Origin: Bradyrhizobium sp. SK17
GTDB taxonomy: Bacteria > Pseudomonadota > Alphaproteobacteria > Rhizobiales > Xanthobacteraceae
Assembly (NCBI RefSeq): GCF_002831585.1
Contig: NZ_CP025113.1
Span: forward strand, 4,975,001 to 5,039,000
Direction of reading: 5' to 3'
Length of the DNA stretch: 64,000 nt
Under the pieces are notes generated by a model that worked only from the letters and a program-made list of their open reading frames with translations, was not told where the DNA came from and did no database searches. Made by a program: the position numbers and the translations under genes. Position 1 is the first letter of the stretch; the number at the start of each line of letters is the position of its first letter. Below are positions 1-8,483 of the stretch, one piece after another.

Positions 1-417
1 GTCAGCGAGCGGGCAGAGCTGGTCGCGCACCAGCGGCGGGATGTCGGCTCGCACGAACATGCCGCGGTCGCGATCGCCAAGCACCGGATCGCAGCAGTAC
101 AGCAAAGTCGGGTTGGCCGCCTTGGCGCGGGCGACGAAATCGGCGACGTCGCTGCCGATGTCGGCCGAGCCGAGGTAGCCTGACAGGATCATCTGCGCGT
201 GCTCGACCGCGCCGCGTTCCTCGACGCCGCGCAGGAGGTCGGCGACCAGCTGCACATCGAGCACGCGGCCGCGGATGGTCGGATAGCCCGGCCGGTTGCT
301 GAGCAGCGTGGTCGGCACGGCGACGACATCGATGCCATGGAGCTGAATCGGAAAGCTGGCGGCGCTGTTGCCGACATGGCCCCAGGCGACCTGCGACTGG
401 ATCGAGATGACGGTCAT
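1..417 (-). CDS. pdxY: pyridoxal kinase PdxY (3' end beyond window)
   Basis: The first 139 residues of a PfkB/ribokinase-fold pyridoxal kinase, which phosphorylates pyridoxal with ATP in the B6 salvage pathway in the cytoplasm. The protein opens MTVISIQSQVAWGHVGNSAA, matching the PdxY/PdxK N-terminus (I-Q-S-H-V-x-x-G-H-x-G-N-x-A). A stretch like LSGYLGSADIGSDVADFV and then YCCDPVLGD (PdxK PVMGD region) follow in family order. The catalytic C-terminal half lies outside the window. The start ATG at 417 is 10 bp downstream of the stop of a small membrane-protein gene on the same strand, so the two are probably co-transcribed. Family assignment is firm; PdxY rather than PdxK is inferred from the sequence style. 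Confidence 0.88.
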   Translation of the reverse strand, partial: MTVISIQSQVAWGHVGNSAASFPIQLHGIDVVAVPTTLLSNRPGYPTIRGRVLDVQLVADLLRGVEERGAVEHAQMILSGYLGSADIGSDVADFVARAKAANPTLLYCCDPVLGDRDRGMFVRADIPPLVRDQLCPLAD

Positions 418-427
418 GCTGCCCGCA

Positions 428-601
428 TCACCCGAACAGCGCGGCGTAGATCACGTAAAGCCAGCCCAGGATACCGTGGATGATCGCCCACAGGATCGAA
501 TGGTTCTTGGTGTAGGAGATCGCGATCGCCAGCGCCGAGCCGAACCCCACGCCGTATTTCGCGCCCTCGACACGGACGCCGTAATATCGATTGCCGTTCA
601 T
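428..601 (-). CDS. small conserved membrane protein (57 aa)
   Basis: A 57-residue protein of unknown function with two hydrophobic stretches: about residues 16-30 (GVGFGSALAIAISYT) and 36-55 (ILWAIIHGILGWLYVIYAAL). It would sit in the inner membrane as a hairpin. The start at 601 is preferred over an upstream in-frame ATG because an AAGGA ribosome site lies six bases before it. It ends 10 bp before pdxY on the same strand, so it is the likely first gene of a two-gene operon. I do not recognise a named family. The layout resembles small single-domain membrane proteins common in Bradyrhizobium genomes. Confidence 0.7.
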   Translation of the reverse strand: MNGNRYYGVRVEGAKYGVGFGSALAIAISYTKNHSILWAIIHGILGWLYVIYAALFG

Positions 602-1137
602 GGTGTCCTTCCAGCGGGAGGGCAGGAGATTGCTCCCAGCGTAACCCGTCCGCTGCCGCCAGTTCAACGGTGGAACGGTCTCGGCGGATGCATATGCGGG
701 ACCGTCGTGGCTTTATTGGCTCGAGCCAGCGATCTCCCCCATCGTCGTCCTGGCGAAAGCCAGGACCCATAACCACCGGCTTGGCTGTGAAAGGGATTGG
801 AAGCCACAGCGTCGCGCGACAACTTGCATTTGGGGTAATGGGTCCTGGCTTTCGCCAGGACGACATGGGGATTGTTCTGGTCTCAAGACGCCAACCAGGC
901 AGTGTCATCACCCGCGCATGCAGGTGATCCAGTATTCCAGAGCAGCAATGCTTGAAGCGAGATGCCGCCGAGCCCCCGTCCTGCTCAGGGCACGCCGTGC
1001 GCGCTCATCACATTCACGCTTCGGTCAAACGTAGGCGGAATAACCGGACAGCGCCAACAGTCATGGTGTCGGTGTGAATGCTTCAGCCGCCCGGCGAAAC
1101 CGCCGTCGCGGCCGCTAAGCCAAGCGGGAGAAGGACG
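602..1137. other. intergenic region with one palindromic repeat
   Basis: The stretch lies between a minus-strand and a plus-strand gene. It holds the inverted repeat at 744-864. I see no convincing coding frame, tRNA or strong promoter in the rest. Promoters for both flanking genes must lie here. Confidence 0.5.
744..864. repeat. 27-bp inverted repeat with hairpin arms
   Basis: The arms at 744-770 and 838-864 are perfect reverse complements, separated by 67 bp. Each arm is itself a small palindrome, TCCTGGC-GAAA-GCCAGGA, so a transcript would fold into a 7-bp stem capped by a GAAA (GNRA) tetraloop at the left arm, with the complement at the right arm. This looks like a dispersed intergenic palindromic element rather than a gene-specific operator. 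Confidence 0.75.
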
Positions 1138-1386
1138 ATGATGGTGGCGAAGTATGTCGCGGCGGGCCTGGTCGCGCTCGCCATGCTGACGGGGTCGGCG
1201 GCCGGCGCGTCCCCGGCGGCGGGGTTCTATCCGCCTGCGAAGGGCCATACCGGCACCGTTGCCGGCAGGGGCTGGAGCGGCGGACTGCCGCGGATGACCG
1301 CCCCGCATGTCGGCGACACCGAGACGCGGCCCCGCGACCAGCCCGGCGGCGTCTGCGATCACGGCGACAACGCCATGATCTGCTGA
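1138..1386 (+). CDS. small exported protein (82 aa)
   Basis: An 82-residue protein of unknown function. It has a clear Sec signal: MMVAKYVAAGLVALAMLTGS followed by a small-residue cleavage region (AAGASPA). The mature part is only about 55 residues, rich in Gly and Pro, with two cysteines near the C-terminus (VCDHGDNAMIC) that could form a disulfide in the periplasm. A GGAGAAGGA ribosome site sits just before the ATG at 1138, so I do not use the longer reading from 1078. It is a stand-alone gene, 85 bp before the PaiB-like gene on the same strand. Confidence 0.6.
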   Translation: MMVAKYVAAGLVALAMLTGSAAGASPAAGFYPPAKGHTGTVAGRGWSGGLPRMTAPHVGDTETRPRDQPGGVCDHGDNAMIC

Positions 1387-1471
1387 GCCGGACGGTGCAT
1401 GGCGGTGATCTCCGGCGAAACTTGCGCTAGCCTTGCTGGATCGTCTCCCTCCAGCCGCGAGCGCCGCCGCC

Positions 1472-2167
1472 ATGCACATCCTGCGCCCCCAATTCCGCAT
1501 CGAGGACGATCGCGCGCTGGCCTTCGCGGCGGCGCGTGGCTTCGGTGCCATCGTCGCCGCCGATGCGCGCGGCCCGCGGGCGTCGCACGTCCCGTTCGTG
1601 ATCGAGCGGCGCGACGACCGCGTCATCGTGCAGATCCATCTCACCGCGAGAAATCCGCTCGTGGAGCTTGCTGATGGCAGCAGGCGATTCCTGCTGATCG
1701 TCTCGGGTGACGACGCCTACATCTCGAACGACTGGTACGTCTCGCGCGACAACGTCTCGACCTGGCTCTACGAGGCGGTGCATCTGTCCGGCGTCGCGCA
1801 TCTGCGCGGGTGCGAAGACAATCGCGGCCATGGCGACGCGCTGCTCGCGGTCTCCGAAGCGCGGCTGCCGAAGCAGCCCTGGGACCTCGCGCAAATGGAG
1901 CCCGGCAAGCGCGAGGCGATGCTGGCCGGGATCAGGGTGATCGATCTCGTCGTCGACGAGATCGAGGGGCAGTCGAAACTCAACCAGCACAAGAGCGATG
2001 CTGACTACATCGCGCTCGTCAACCGCCTGGCGCGCGCCGAGGAGACGGCAAGCCACCGGCTTGCGGAGAAGATGCGTGCGCTGCGGCCGGAGCTTGCCTA
2101 CGATGAGGAGATCGTCATTGGCGCAACGGGCGCGCACAGAGCGGGGCCGATAACAGGCTCCGAGTAG
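1472..2167 (+). CDS. PaiB-family FMN-binding protein / negative regulator
   Basis: A 231-residue protein of the PaiB family (FMN-binding negative transcriptional regulator, flavin split-barrel). Family features are the N-terminus MHILRPQFRIEDDRAL, the ASHVPFVIE strand and the central NDWYVSRDNVSTWLYEAVHL segment (family consensus W-Y-x-x-P-x-x-V-P-T-W-N-Y). PaiB in Bacillus lowers expression of degradative enzyme and sporulation genes. In proteobacteria the role is unproven and a flavin or haem-binding enzyme is equally possible. The start at 1472 matches the family N-terminus better than an in-frame ATG 39 bp upstream. The C-terminal 30 residues are low in recognisable features. Confidence 0.8.
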   Translation: MHILRPQFRIEDDRALAFAAARGFGAIVAADARGPRASHVPFVIERRDDRVIVQIHLTARNPLVELADGSRRFLLIVSGDDAYISNDWYVSRDNVSTWLYEAVHLSGVAHLRGCEDNRGHGDALLAVSEARLPKQPWDLAQMEPGKREAMLAGIRVIDLVVDEIEGQSKLNQHKSDADYIALVNRLARAEETASHRLAEKMRALRPELAYDEEIVIGATGAHRAGPITGSE

Positions 2168-2175
2168 CAATCGCA

Positions 2176-2259
2176 AACATGTTGTTAAGAATCGATCCGC
2201 GCTGACTTGGCCGATTCCGATTCGTTCTTTGCGAACAAAATGGAGTCGTATCCGGAACG
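2176..2259 (+). repeat. hairpin direct repeat, copy 1
   Basis: First of three related units of about 84 bp in front of the glucokinase gene. It begins AACATGTTGTTAAGAATCG and contains the invariant 16-mer CGATTCCGATTCGTTC at 2212-2227. A 37-nt hairpin spans 2212-2248: the CGATTCC arm pairs with GGAGTCG (one G-U), and GTTC pairs with GAAC around a 5-nt loop. Three GANTC sites lie in the hairpin. Confidence 0.75.
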
Positions 2260-2330
2260 GATCGCGATGAGTGGAGCATGTTATGCGCGTGACTGAAAAC
2301 GACACTTGGGCGCTTCGGGCGCGTCGCGCG

Positions 2331-2413
2331 AACGTGTTGTTAAGAATCGCATCGCGCTGATTTTTCGATTCCGATTCGTTCTTCGTGAACGAAATGGAGT
2401 CGAACGGGGAACG
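2331..2413 (+). repeat. hairpin direct repeat, copy 2
   Basis: Second unit of the same family, 155 bp after the first. It has the same 5' block (GTGTTGTTAAGAATCG), the same 16-mer at 2366-2381 and the same 37-nt hairpin at 2366-2402. The inner stem is one pair longer (CGTTC with GAACG). Loop bases differ from copy 1 while the stem is kept, which supports selection on structure. Confidence 0.75.
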
Positions 2414-2549
2414 CGATGATGGCGCCGCCTGTCGCTCGATTCCGCAATCCAGCTCATGCGAAATGGCCGAGGGGCTCGGCGATCTTGCGCGATGAGCGCA
2501 ATAATCCCACCATGGCACAACATCGACTGCGCAGATGTGGTCCGTACAT

Positions 2550-2632
2550 ACACGTTGTTAACGCCTGAACCGCGCCGATTTTCTCGATTCCGATTCGTTC
2601 CTCGCGAACAAATTGGAGTCGGATGCAGAACG
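2550..2632 (+). repeat. hairpin direct repeat, copy 3
   Basis: Third unit, 219 bp after the second and ending 61 bp before the glucokinase start. The 5' block is more diverged (ACACGTTGTTAACGCCTG), but the 16-mer (2585-2600) and the 37-nt hairpin (2585-2621) are intact, with loop CTCGC instead of TTTGC or TTCGT. Confidence 0.72.
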
Positions 2633-2693
2633 TGGTTGTGGCGCGCAAAGCGTTTCTCTGCTCCACTCCGAGCACACAACAGAGAATGGATCG

Positions 2694-3452
2694 ATGGCCA
2701 GGAAGACACCCGGGAAGCCGAGCAAGAAAGCGAGCAAGAGAACGAAGAAGACAGGCAAGCGGGCCGCGTCGCGGCGAACGGTGCTGGCGATCGACGTCGG
2801 CGGCACGCATGTGAAGGTGATGACCGACAAAGAGCGCATCAAGCGCGAGTTCGAGTCTGGACCAAACCTGTCCGCGACCGAGATGGTGCGGCAGGTCAGG
2901 GCGCTGACCCGCGACTGGTCTTACGATGTGATCTCGGTCGGCTATCCCGGACCGGTGGTGCACGACCGTCCGCTTGCCGAGCCGCACAATCTCGGCCGCG
3001 GCTGGGCCGGGTTCGATTTTCAAGCGGCGTTCGATCGGCCGACCAAGGTCGTCAACGATGCGCTGATGCAGGCGATCGGCAGCTATCAGGGCGGGCGGAT
3101 GCTGTTTCTCGGCCTTGGCACCGGGCTCGGCTCCGCGATGATCGTCGACGGCGTGTTCGAGCCGATGGAGCTCGGGCATTTGCCATATCGCAAGGACGAG
3201 ACGTTCGAGGACTATGTCGGTGCCGCTGGCCTGGAGCGTCGCGGCAAGAAGAAATGGCGCAAGAGTGTCGAAGACGTGATCGCGCGGCTGTCGGCTGCGC
3301 TGGAGCCCGATTACATCGTGCTCGGCGGCGGCAACGCCGACAAGGTGGACCATCCGCCGCCCAAGGTGAGGTTCGGCGACAATGCCAACGCGTTCGAGGG
3401 TGGATTTCGACTCTGGGAGACGAATGCGCGCAAGCCGCGCGCCGCGCGTTGA
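2694..3452 (+). CDS. ppgK: polyphosphate glucokinase-like ROK family kinase
   Basis: A 252-residue ROK-family sugar kinase, most like polyphosphate--glucose phosphotransferase, which makes glucose 6-phosphate from glucose with polyphosphate or ATP. After a Lys/Ser/Thr-rich N-terminal tail (about residues 1-27, roughly a third lysine) comes the phosphate-1 loop VLAIDVGGTHVKVM. Further on are VKV-type VVNDALMQAIG (catalytic Asp in ND) and the adenosine loop LGLGTGLGSAMI. The basic tail could bind polyphosphate, but this is inference. The ATG at 2694 follows AGAGAATGGA. The gene stands alone behind three hairpin repeats, which are candidate regulatory or processing elements. Glucose specificity is inferred from the family. 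Confidence 0.8.
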   Translation: MARKTPGKPSKKASKRTKKTGKRAASRRTVLAIDVGGTHVKVMTDKERIKREFESGPNLSATEMVRQVRALTRDWSYDVISVGYPGPVVHDRPLAEPHNLGRGWAGFDFQAAFDRPTKVVNDALMQAIGSYQGGRMLFLGLGTGLGSAMIVDGVFEPMELGHLPYRKDETFEDYVGAAGLERRGKKKWRKSVEDVIARLSAALEPDYIVLGGGNADKVDHPPPKVRFGDNANAFEGGFRLWETNARKPRAAR

Positions 3453-3584
3453 CGAAACGGAATTGCCACCAAATCGCCGCAACTGCCGAAGTTTCGCGCG
3501 GCTCTGTGATCTCTTGTTGTCGGAACCGATTGGGTGCGCCGCTCGTTCTATGCGGCACAACATCTGTTCCACGAGGAGTAACGC

Positions 3585-3845
3585 ATGCGAAAATTCATGA
3601 TCCCTGCCGTCGCGGCCCTGGCGATTGGTGCGGCGACACCGGCGCTGGCCTATGATTCCGCCAGCCAGCTCTCGATGCAGGCCGCGCTCGACGTCGCGAC
3701 CAGCATCGGCGTGGTGACGGTGTCCAACACCGAGTTTCTCGGCGACGAGTGGGAGATCGAGGGGCGGGATTATCGCGGCCGCTGGATGCAGGTCGACGTC
3801 GATGCGCGCACCGGCGAGGTGCGCAACGTGGACCGCAGCTGGTAA
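3585..3845 (+). CDS. PepSY-domain exported protein
   Basis: An 86-residue exported protein. Residues 1-22 form a Sec signal ([22 protein letters not shown]) with an ALA cleavage site. The mature part ([20 protein letters not shown]... to RNVDRSW) fits one PepSY repeat: a helix of the sensing/chelating type followed by strands [18 protein letters not shown] and a typical D-x-x-T-G-E-V tail. PepSY domains often inhibit peptidases or sit in periplasmic sensors, but the partner here is unknown. A GAGGAG ribosome site is well placed before the ATG. A strong terminator hairpin follows at 3875, so it is probably monocistronic. Confidence 0.72.
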   Translation: MRKFMIPAVAALAIGAATPALAYDSASQLSMQAALDVATSIGVVTVSNTEFLGDEWEIEGRDYRGRWMQVDVDARTGEVRNVDRSW

Positions 3846-3874
3846 CCGCATCCTCACCCGCGCGTGAGTTTTCT

Positions 3875-3914
3875 GAACGGCCGGCGGCGCAGGGCGCATG
3901 CCGGCCGTTCTTTA
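3875..3914 (+). terminator. Rho-independent terminator
   Basis: An 11-bp stem, GAACGGCCGGC paired with GCCGGCCGTTC, around a 14-nt loop and followed by TTTAT. It lies 30 bp after the PepSY gene stop. Confidence 0.75.
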
Positions 3915-4030
3915 TCCAGAACTGCCCGATGCCGTGCTTTGGCGGAATGGCACAAAGCTGGGGTATGCTCGGTCTCATCATTCCGGGAATCGCCGCCGCC
4001 GCGGCGGACCTCGCGAACAGGAGACCGGCC

Positions 4031-5314
4031 ATGACGAAACCGTTTCCGTCGAAAACCCATATCGGCAACCATCTGCTGCATCCGGAAACCCAGATGCTGA
4101 ACTACGGCTACGATCCGCAGCTGTCGGAGGGCGCCGTCAAGCCGCCGGTGTTCCTGACCTCGACCTTCGTGTTCCGCACCGCCGAGGACGGCAAGGACTT
4201 CTTCGATTTCGTCGCCGGCCGCCGCGAGCCGCCGGAAGGCATGGGGGCGGGGCTGGTCTATTCGCGCTTCAATCATCCGAACAGCGAGATCGTCGAGGAT
4301 CGGCTTGCGATCTACGAGCGCACCGAGAGCTGCGCGCTGTTCTCGTCGGGCATGTCGGCGATCTCAACCACGGTGCTGGCGTTCGCGCGGCCCGGCGACG
4401 TGATCCTGCACTCGCAGCCGCTCTATGGCGGCACCGAGACGCTGTTCACCAGGACGCTCGCGAGCTTTTCGATTCACGCGGTGGGGTTCGCCGATGGCCT
4501 CGACGAGAACGCCGTTCGTGCCGCCGCCGATGCGGCGATGAAGCGAGGCCGCGTTGCGATGATCTTCATCGAGACGCCGGCCAATCCGACCAACGGCCTT
4601 GTCGACATCGCATTGACCCGGCGGGTCGCCGACATGATCGGCAAGGCGCAGGGCTTCACCCCGATCATCGCCTGCGACAACACGTTGCTTGGGCCGGTGT
4701 TTCAACGCCCGATCGAGCATGGCGCCGATCTGTCGCTGTACTCGCTGACCAAATATGTCGGCGGCCATTCCGACCTGATTGCGGGCGCGGCGCTCGGCTC
4801 GAAGAAGCTGATGAAGGACGTCAAGGCGCTGCGCGGCGCGATCGGCACCCAGCTCGATCCGCATTCCTGCTGGATGATCAGCCGCTCGCTGGAAACGCTC
4901 AGCCTGCGGATGGAAAAGGCCGACCGCAACGCGCGGATCGTTGCCGACTATCTGCGCGATCACCCCAAGGTGGCGACGGTGCATTATCTCGGCCACCACG
5001 ACCCGGCCTCGGCCGCGGGGCGGGTGTTCGCGAGCCAGAGCTCCGGCGCCGGCTCGACCTTCTCGTTCGACATCGTCGGCGGACAGGAGGCGGCGGAGGC
5101 GTTCCTCAACAATCTCCAGATCTTCAAGCTCGCGGTGAGCCTCGGCGGCACCGAGTCGCTGGCGAGCCTGCCGGCGACGATGACGCATTCCGGCGTGCCT
5201 GCCGAGATCAGGCAGAAGATCGGCGTGCTCGACACCACGATCCGGCTGTCGATCGGGATCGAGCATCCGTCCGATCTCGTCGCCGACATCGCGCAGGCGT
5301 TGAGCAAGGCGTGA
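4031..5314 (+). CDS. Cys/Met metabolism PLP-dependent enzyme (cystathionine gamma-synthase family)
   Basis: A 427-residue fold-type I PLP enzyme of the trans-sulfuration family. The N-terminal segment [12 protein letters not shown], the [17 protein letters not shown] phosphate-site region, [12 protein letters not shown] (GMxAI loop), the [12 protein letters not shown] aspartate site and the [11 protein letters not shown] lysine site (K forms the internal aldimine) are all present. The C-terminal SLGGTESL and THSGVP motifs also match. Members make cystathionine from an activated homoserine ester or cleave methionine/cystathionine, and sequence alone does not decide among these. The unusually long N-terminus (about 30 residues before the first family block) is typical of one Bradyrhizobium subgroup. 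The start ATG at 4031 follows CAGGAGA. It ends 12 bp before the convergent monooxygenase gene. Confidence 0.85.
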   Translation: MTKPFPSKTHIGNHLLHPETQMLNYGYDPQLSEGAVKPPVFLTSTFVFRTAEDGKDFFDFVAGRREPPEGMGAGLVYSRFNHPNSEIVEDRLAIYERTESCALFSSGMSAISTTVLAFARPGDVILHSQPLYGGTETLFTRTLASFSIHAVGFADGLDENAVRAAADAAMKRGRVAMIFIETPANPTNGLVDIALTRRVADMIGKAQGFTPIIACDNTLLGPVFQRPIEHGADLSLYSLTKYVGGHSDLIAGAALGSKKLMKDVKALRGAIGTQLDPHSCWMISRSLETLSLRMEKADRNARIVADYLRDHPKVATVHYLGHHDPASAAGRVFASQSSGAGSTFSFDIVGGQEAAEAFLNNLQIFKLAVSLGGTESLASLPATMTHSGVPAEIRQKIGVLDTTIRLSIGIEHPSDLVADIAQALSKA

Positions 5315-5326
5315 GCAAAGGGACGC

Positions 5327-6319
5327 TTACCGCGGCGTGATCCCGCCGGCCCTGGCGATCAGCTCGAACGAGCGCAGCCGCTTCTGGTGATCGTAGACGT
5401 CGGACACGATCATCAGCTCGTCGGCGCCGGTCTCGGCGACCAGCGCGTCGATGCCGGCGCGCACCGTCTCGGGCGAGCCGACGATGGAGCGCTCCAGCAT
5501 CCGCATCGCCTGAACCTTTTCCTGTGGCGACCAGTAGCTCTCGATGTCGTCGATCGGCGGCTGGCTCAGGCCGCGCGCGCCGCGGAAGATGTTGGTGAAC
5601 GACATCTGCTGCGTGGTCGCGAGATGCCGTGCTTCGGCATCGGTGTCGGCTGCGACGATGTTGACGCCGACCATGGCGTAGGGTCGCTCGAGCTGTTCCG
5701 ACGGCTTGAAGCGGGCGCGGTAGATCTGGAGCGCCTGGAGCAGCAGCTCGGGGGCGAAGTGCGAGGCGAAGGCGTAGGGCAGGCCGAGCTCGCCGGCCAG
5801 CATCGCGCCGAAATTGCTTGAGCCGAGGATCCACAGCGGCACGTCGGTGCCGGCGGCCGGCACCGCCTGGATGCGCTGGTTGGGGCCGGCGGGCGCCAGG
5901 AAGGCCTGCACCTCGAGCACGTCCTGCGGAAAGTTCTCGGCCGATTCAGGCGTGCGGCGGAGCGCGCGCAGGGTGAGCTGGTCGGTGCCCGGCGCGCGGC
6001 CGAGGCCGAGGTCGATGCGGCCGGGAAACAGCCGCGCCAGCGTGCCGAACTGCTCGGCGATGACATAGGGCGCATGGTTCGGCAGCATGATGCCGCCGGC
6101 GCCGACCCGGATGGTGCTGGTTCCCGCCGCGATATGCCCGATCACGACCGACGTCGCGGCGCTGGCAATCCCGGCCATGTTGTGGTGCTCCGCCACCCAG
6201 ATCCGGCGATAGCCCAACGCCTCGGCGTGGCGGGCGACATCGCGCGCATTGTACAGCGCGCCGCGCGCATCGGTGTCCTCGGTGACGCGGACGAGATCAA
6301 GGATGGAGAGGGCGGCCAC
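5327..6319 (-). CDS. LLM-class flavin-dependent monooxygenase
   Basis: A 330-residue luciferase-like monooxygenase (bacterial luciferase TIM-barrel fold, FMN-dependent). Typical features are the [20 protein letters not shown] helix-strand, [20 protein letters not shown] (flavin site), [17 protein letters not shown], and a C-terminal [18 protein letters not shown] followed by [16 protein letters not shown]. It is closest in style to the YhbW/YceB-type proteins of E. coli, whose substrates are unknown. A flavin reductase partner is not encoded nearby. It ends 12 bp from the convergent PLP enzyme and has a short N-terminus ([10 protein letters not shown]) that matches the family, which fixes the start. 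Confidence 0.85.
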   Translation of the reverse strand: MAALSILDLVRVTEDTDARGALYNARDVARHAEALGYRRIWVAEHHNMAGIASAATSVVIGHIAAGTSTIRVGAGGIMLPNHAPYVIAEQFGTLARLFPGRIDLGLGRAPGTDQLTLRALRRTPESAENFPQDVLEVQAFLAPAGPNQRIQAVPAAGTDVPLWILGSSNFGAMLAGELGLPYAFASHFAPELLLQALQIYRARFKPSEQLERPYAMVGVNIVAADTDAEARHLATTQQMSFTNIFRGARGLSQPPIDDIESYWSPQEKVQAMRMLERSIVGSPETVRAGIDALVAETGADELMIVSDVYDHQKRLRSFELIARAGGITPR

Positions 6320-6614
6320 GGCGGCTCCGGAGCGTTGCGGACGGGAGCCGGTGGTATCAGGCTGTGTCCAGGTGGGGGCGAAACGGCGCGGGCGACCGAT
6401 TCATGCAGATGCATATGGATACGGTCCGCGTGTCGGTCAATCCGCCCGGGGGCAGCGGTATTCGCCATCGAAACGGCGAAGCAAGGCACCGCGTCCTAAA
6501 TTATCGAAAACAACCCCATGCAAAGCAGGCAGCCGCCGCCGCCCGAACACGCGGCTTGACGCGTCGGGCAAATCAGCGATATTTTTCCATTATTCCGAAA
6601 ATGACCGCGGCGGC

Positions 6615-7138
6615 CTATTGCGCCTTCAATTCGCCGATCGTGGCGGCACCCGTCGCAGCGTCGAGCTGATAGAGCGCGGCTCCGGCGAAACCCGACATGA
6701 TCGGCGACGTTCCGCGCATCTGCTGGCCGCGGCTGCCGCCGACGAGCTGGTTCAACGCGTTCTGCCCGGGGGCCCGCCCTGCGGCGTGCCGATCCCGAAA
6801 TAATAGCTCTGACCGGCCTCGACCTTGGTCTCGGCCTCATAGTCGATCGACATCGACGTGCCGGCCGACAGCTTGTAGGTGCCCGGCGGCCGGTCGATGA
6901 AGAAATAGGTCCCGCCGATCACCCGGCCGACCGGCCTGCCATCGACCTTGATGTCGACGCCCGCCACCGATCCGTACATCGCGACCAGGCGGCTCTCGCG
7001 CAGGAAGTACATCCGCGCCATGCGCGTGTCGCGTTGCCTGGTTTGAGATTCGAGTGCCGACGGCCCGGCGCAGCCACCCAATTCGATCGCCGGCGCGGCA
7101 AGACAAATGGCCAGCGCCACAGACTTCAACAGCTTCAT
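6615..7138 (-). pseudogene. DUF2846-type lipoprotein gene, frameshifted
   Basis: The gene starts at 7138 (MKLLKSVALAICLAAPAIEL then GGC, a lipobox with Cys at about residue 23). It runs through ARMYFLRESRLVAMYGSV, VDGRPVGRV, YFFIDRPPGTY and YYFGIGTPQGG, the conserved core of DUF2846 domains. It then breaks at a G5 run (6768-6772 on the plus strand), giving a stop at 6752. Moving one frame restores a further 49 residues ending in YQLDAATGAATIGELKAQ and a TAG at 6615-6617. The length to that stop is 524 nt, one base short of whole codons, so a single missing base in the homopolymer explains it. This may be a true mutation or a sequencing slip. The product would be an outer or inner membrane lipoprotein of unknown role. 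Confidence 0.7.
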
Positions 7139-7208
7139 TCCCAGCCCAACCCCAGCGAGCATCCCCGCTGCCGGTAGACCAAGAACTGTGCGCGCTGGCA
7201 AGCGCCAG

Positions 7209-8027
7209 TTACGTGCGCCGGCCTGGTGTGGCGAAGCGTCGCGTCAGGCCCCAGACGATCGCAGCCGTGGCCGCGGTGGCGATCAGGTGCTTCAAGGTGT
7301 GTCCGCTGACGAAGCCAAGCGCGTCGGCGATTGGATGGTCGAGCACCTCGGCGATCTTGGCCAGAACGTACAGCCCCATCGCCGCCGCGAACGCGATGCG
7401 CTCGATGCGCGGCGCGCGATGGATCGCCTGCCACAGCGGAATCAGGATCAGCGGCAGCACCTGCAACACCAGATACGGCCGCAGGTCGCCCGCGCCATGC
7501 CGGTCCGTCACCACCCACCACGCGACGCTGGCTACGGCGTAAAGCCCGAGAGCGATCGCCTCGATGTTGGTCTTCGCGTGCCGTTGCGTGTCGCCGCGCA
7601 CGCCTACAAGCAGGCCCGCGCCGACGAGCGCGATCGGCAGCATGTCCCAGGTCAGCCGGCCGTTGCCGGGGGCGAGGTGAAAGAAGGCGGAGCCGAACGC
7701 GGTCAGCAACAGCCCGATCAGGAACAGCCGATAGCCCGGCCATCCGTCGCGCAGCCGATCGCTGTTGCGGTGAGGCCAGAGCGCGAGCCAGCCCCAGATC
7801 GCGACCAGCGCGAAGCCTGCGTTGGAGAGCACGTCGCCGGCGTGGGGGATTCCGGGCAGGGCCGAGTGGTCGGCAAAATCATTATAATGGGCCGGCTGCG
7901 CGATGCGTCCGTGGGCCGCGAAGGCCGCGATGATGCCGATCGTGATGATCGCTGGGGCCGCTTTCATCCACGGTTTCACCGGCCGATCGGAGCCGGTCAG
8001 TTCGTCCATCCGGAAGGTCGCTTGCAT
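7209..8027 (-). CDS. alkaline ceramidase-like membrane protein (CREST family)
   Basis: A 272-residue integral membrane protein with about seven hydrophobic segments. The pattern SNAGFALVAIWG, then GSAFFHLAPGNGRLTWDMLP and finally GHTLKHLIATAAT matches the S...H...D-x-L-P...H-x-x-x-H metal site of alkaline ceramidases (CREST hydrolases, Zn-dependent). The eukaryotic enzymes split ceramide into sphingoid base and fatty acid. The bacterial substrate is unknown, and a lipid amidase role is inference. The start at 8027 has a GGAG site seven bases upstream; the same frame runs further upstream through a repeat but that part is not coding-like. Intergenic palindromic repeats lie upstream. Confidence 0.75.
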   Translation of the reverse strand: MQATFRMDELTGSDRPVKPWMKAAPAIITIGIIAAFAAHGRIAQPAHYNDFADHSALPGIPHAGDVLSNAGFALVAIWGWLALWPHRNSDRLRDGWPGYRLFLIGLLLTAFGSAFFHLAPGNGRLTWDMLPIALVGAGLLVGVRGDTQRHAKTNIEAIALGLYAVASVAWWVVTDRHGAGDLRPYLVLQVLPLILIPLWQAIHRAPRIERIAFAAAMGLYVLAKIAEVLDHPIADALGFVSGHTLKHLIATAATAAIVWGLTRRFATPGRRT

Positions 8028-8124
8028 CGTCCGCTCCAACGAAAATGAACATTGTTCAATAACTGAGCAGAAGATTGAGCGACGTTCAAGTTTTATTTTT
8101 CGAGCGAGCGGCTGCTGGGGAGGT

Positions 8125-8210
8125 GCCGGCCGGGCTTGTCCCGGCCATCCACGTCTTCCTTCACTGCGAAACAAGACGTGGATGCCCGGGACAAGCCCGG
8201 GCAAGACGAT
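8125..8210. repeat. palindromic repeat, CCGGGCTTGTCCCGG family, copy 1
   Basis: An inverted repeat: the left half reads GGCCGGGCTTGTCCCGGCC then ATCCACGTCTT; the right half AAGACGTGGAT then GCCCGGGACAAGCCCGGGC. A second member lies at 12096-12184. It sits in the divergent space between the ceramidase-like and phosphoesterase genes. I see no gene in 8028-8483 apart from this and a half-copy of another repeat. Confidence 0.75.
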
Positions 8211-8263
8211 GTGGAAACATCAGTTTCAAAGCCATTGGATGTCAGATGCGATCGCCCTACCAA

Positions 8264-8325
8264 CGGAGGGAGAGGTGACCCGGGACCGCGCCAAGCCGAT
8301 TCAACTCAATCTCATCGCGCTTTTA
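8264..8325. repeat. half-copy of GAGAGGTGA repeat family
   Basis: The segment reads CGGAGGGAGAGGTGACCC, continues through GCGCCAAGCCGATTCAACTC and ends ATCTCATCGCGCTTTTA. It closely matches one arm of the full elements at 26295-26410 and 56319-56426. Confidence 0.6.
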
Positions 8326-8483
8326 TGGCTACACGCCGCGGCTTGCCGCGCGCAGCGGCTTCAGCATCGTGCAACTTGCCGAAAATGTGCTGATGTCGGC
8401 AGCTTACGCAAGCGGCCGATCCAACCTACCTTCGCCGAGCGCCGACCGCGCAGCCCCAACCGATCCGATCCGGAGCGAGACCC

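Noticed and set aside
6551..6590. TTGACG, 17 bases, ATATTT: a good promoter-like pair on the plus strand
   Set aside because: It points into the 3' end of an opposite-strand gene. The sequence around it (CGCGTCGGGCAAATCAG) recalls a recurring bradyrhizobial intergenic word, so it is more likely part of a repeat.
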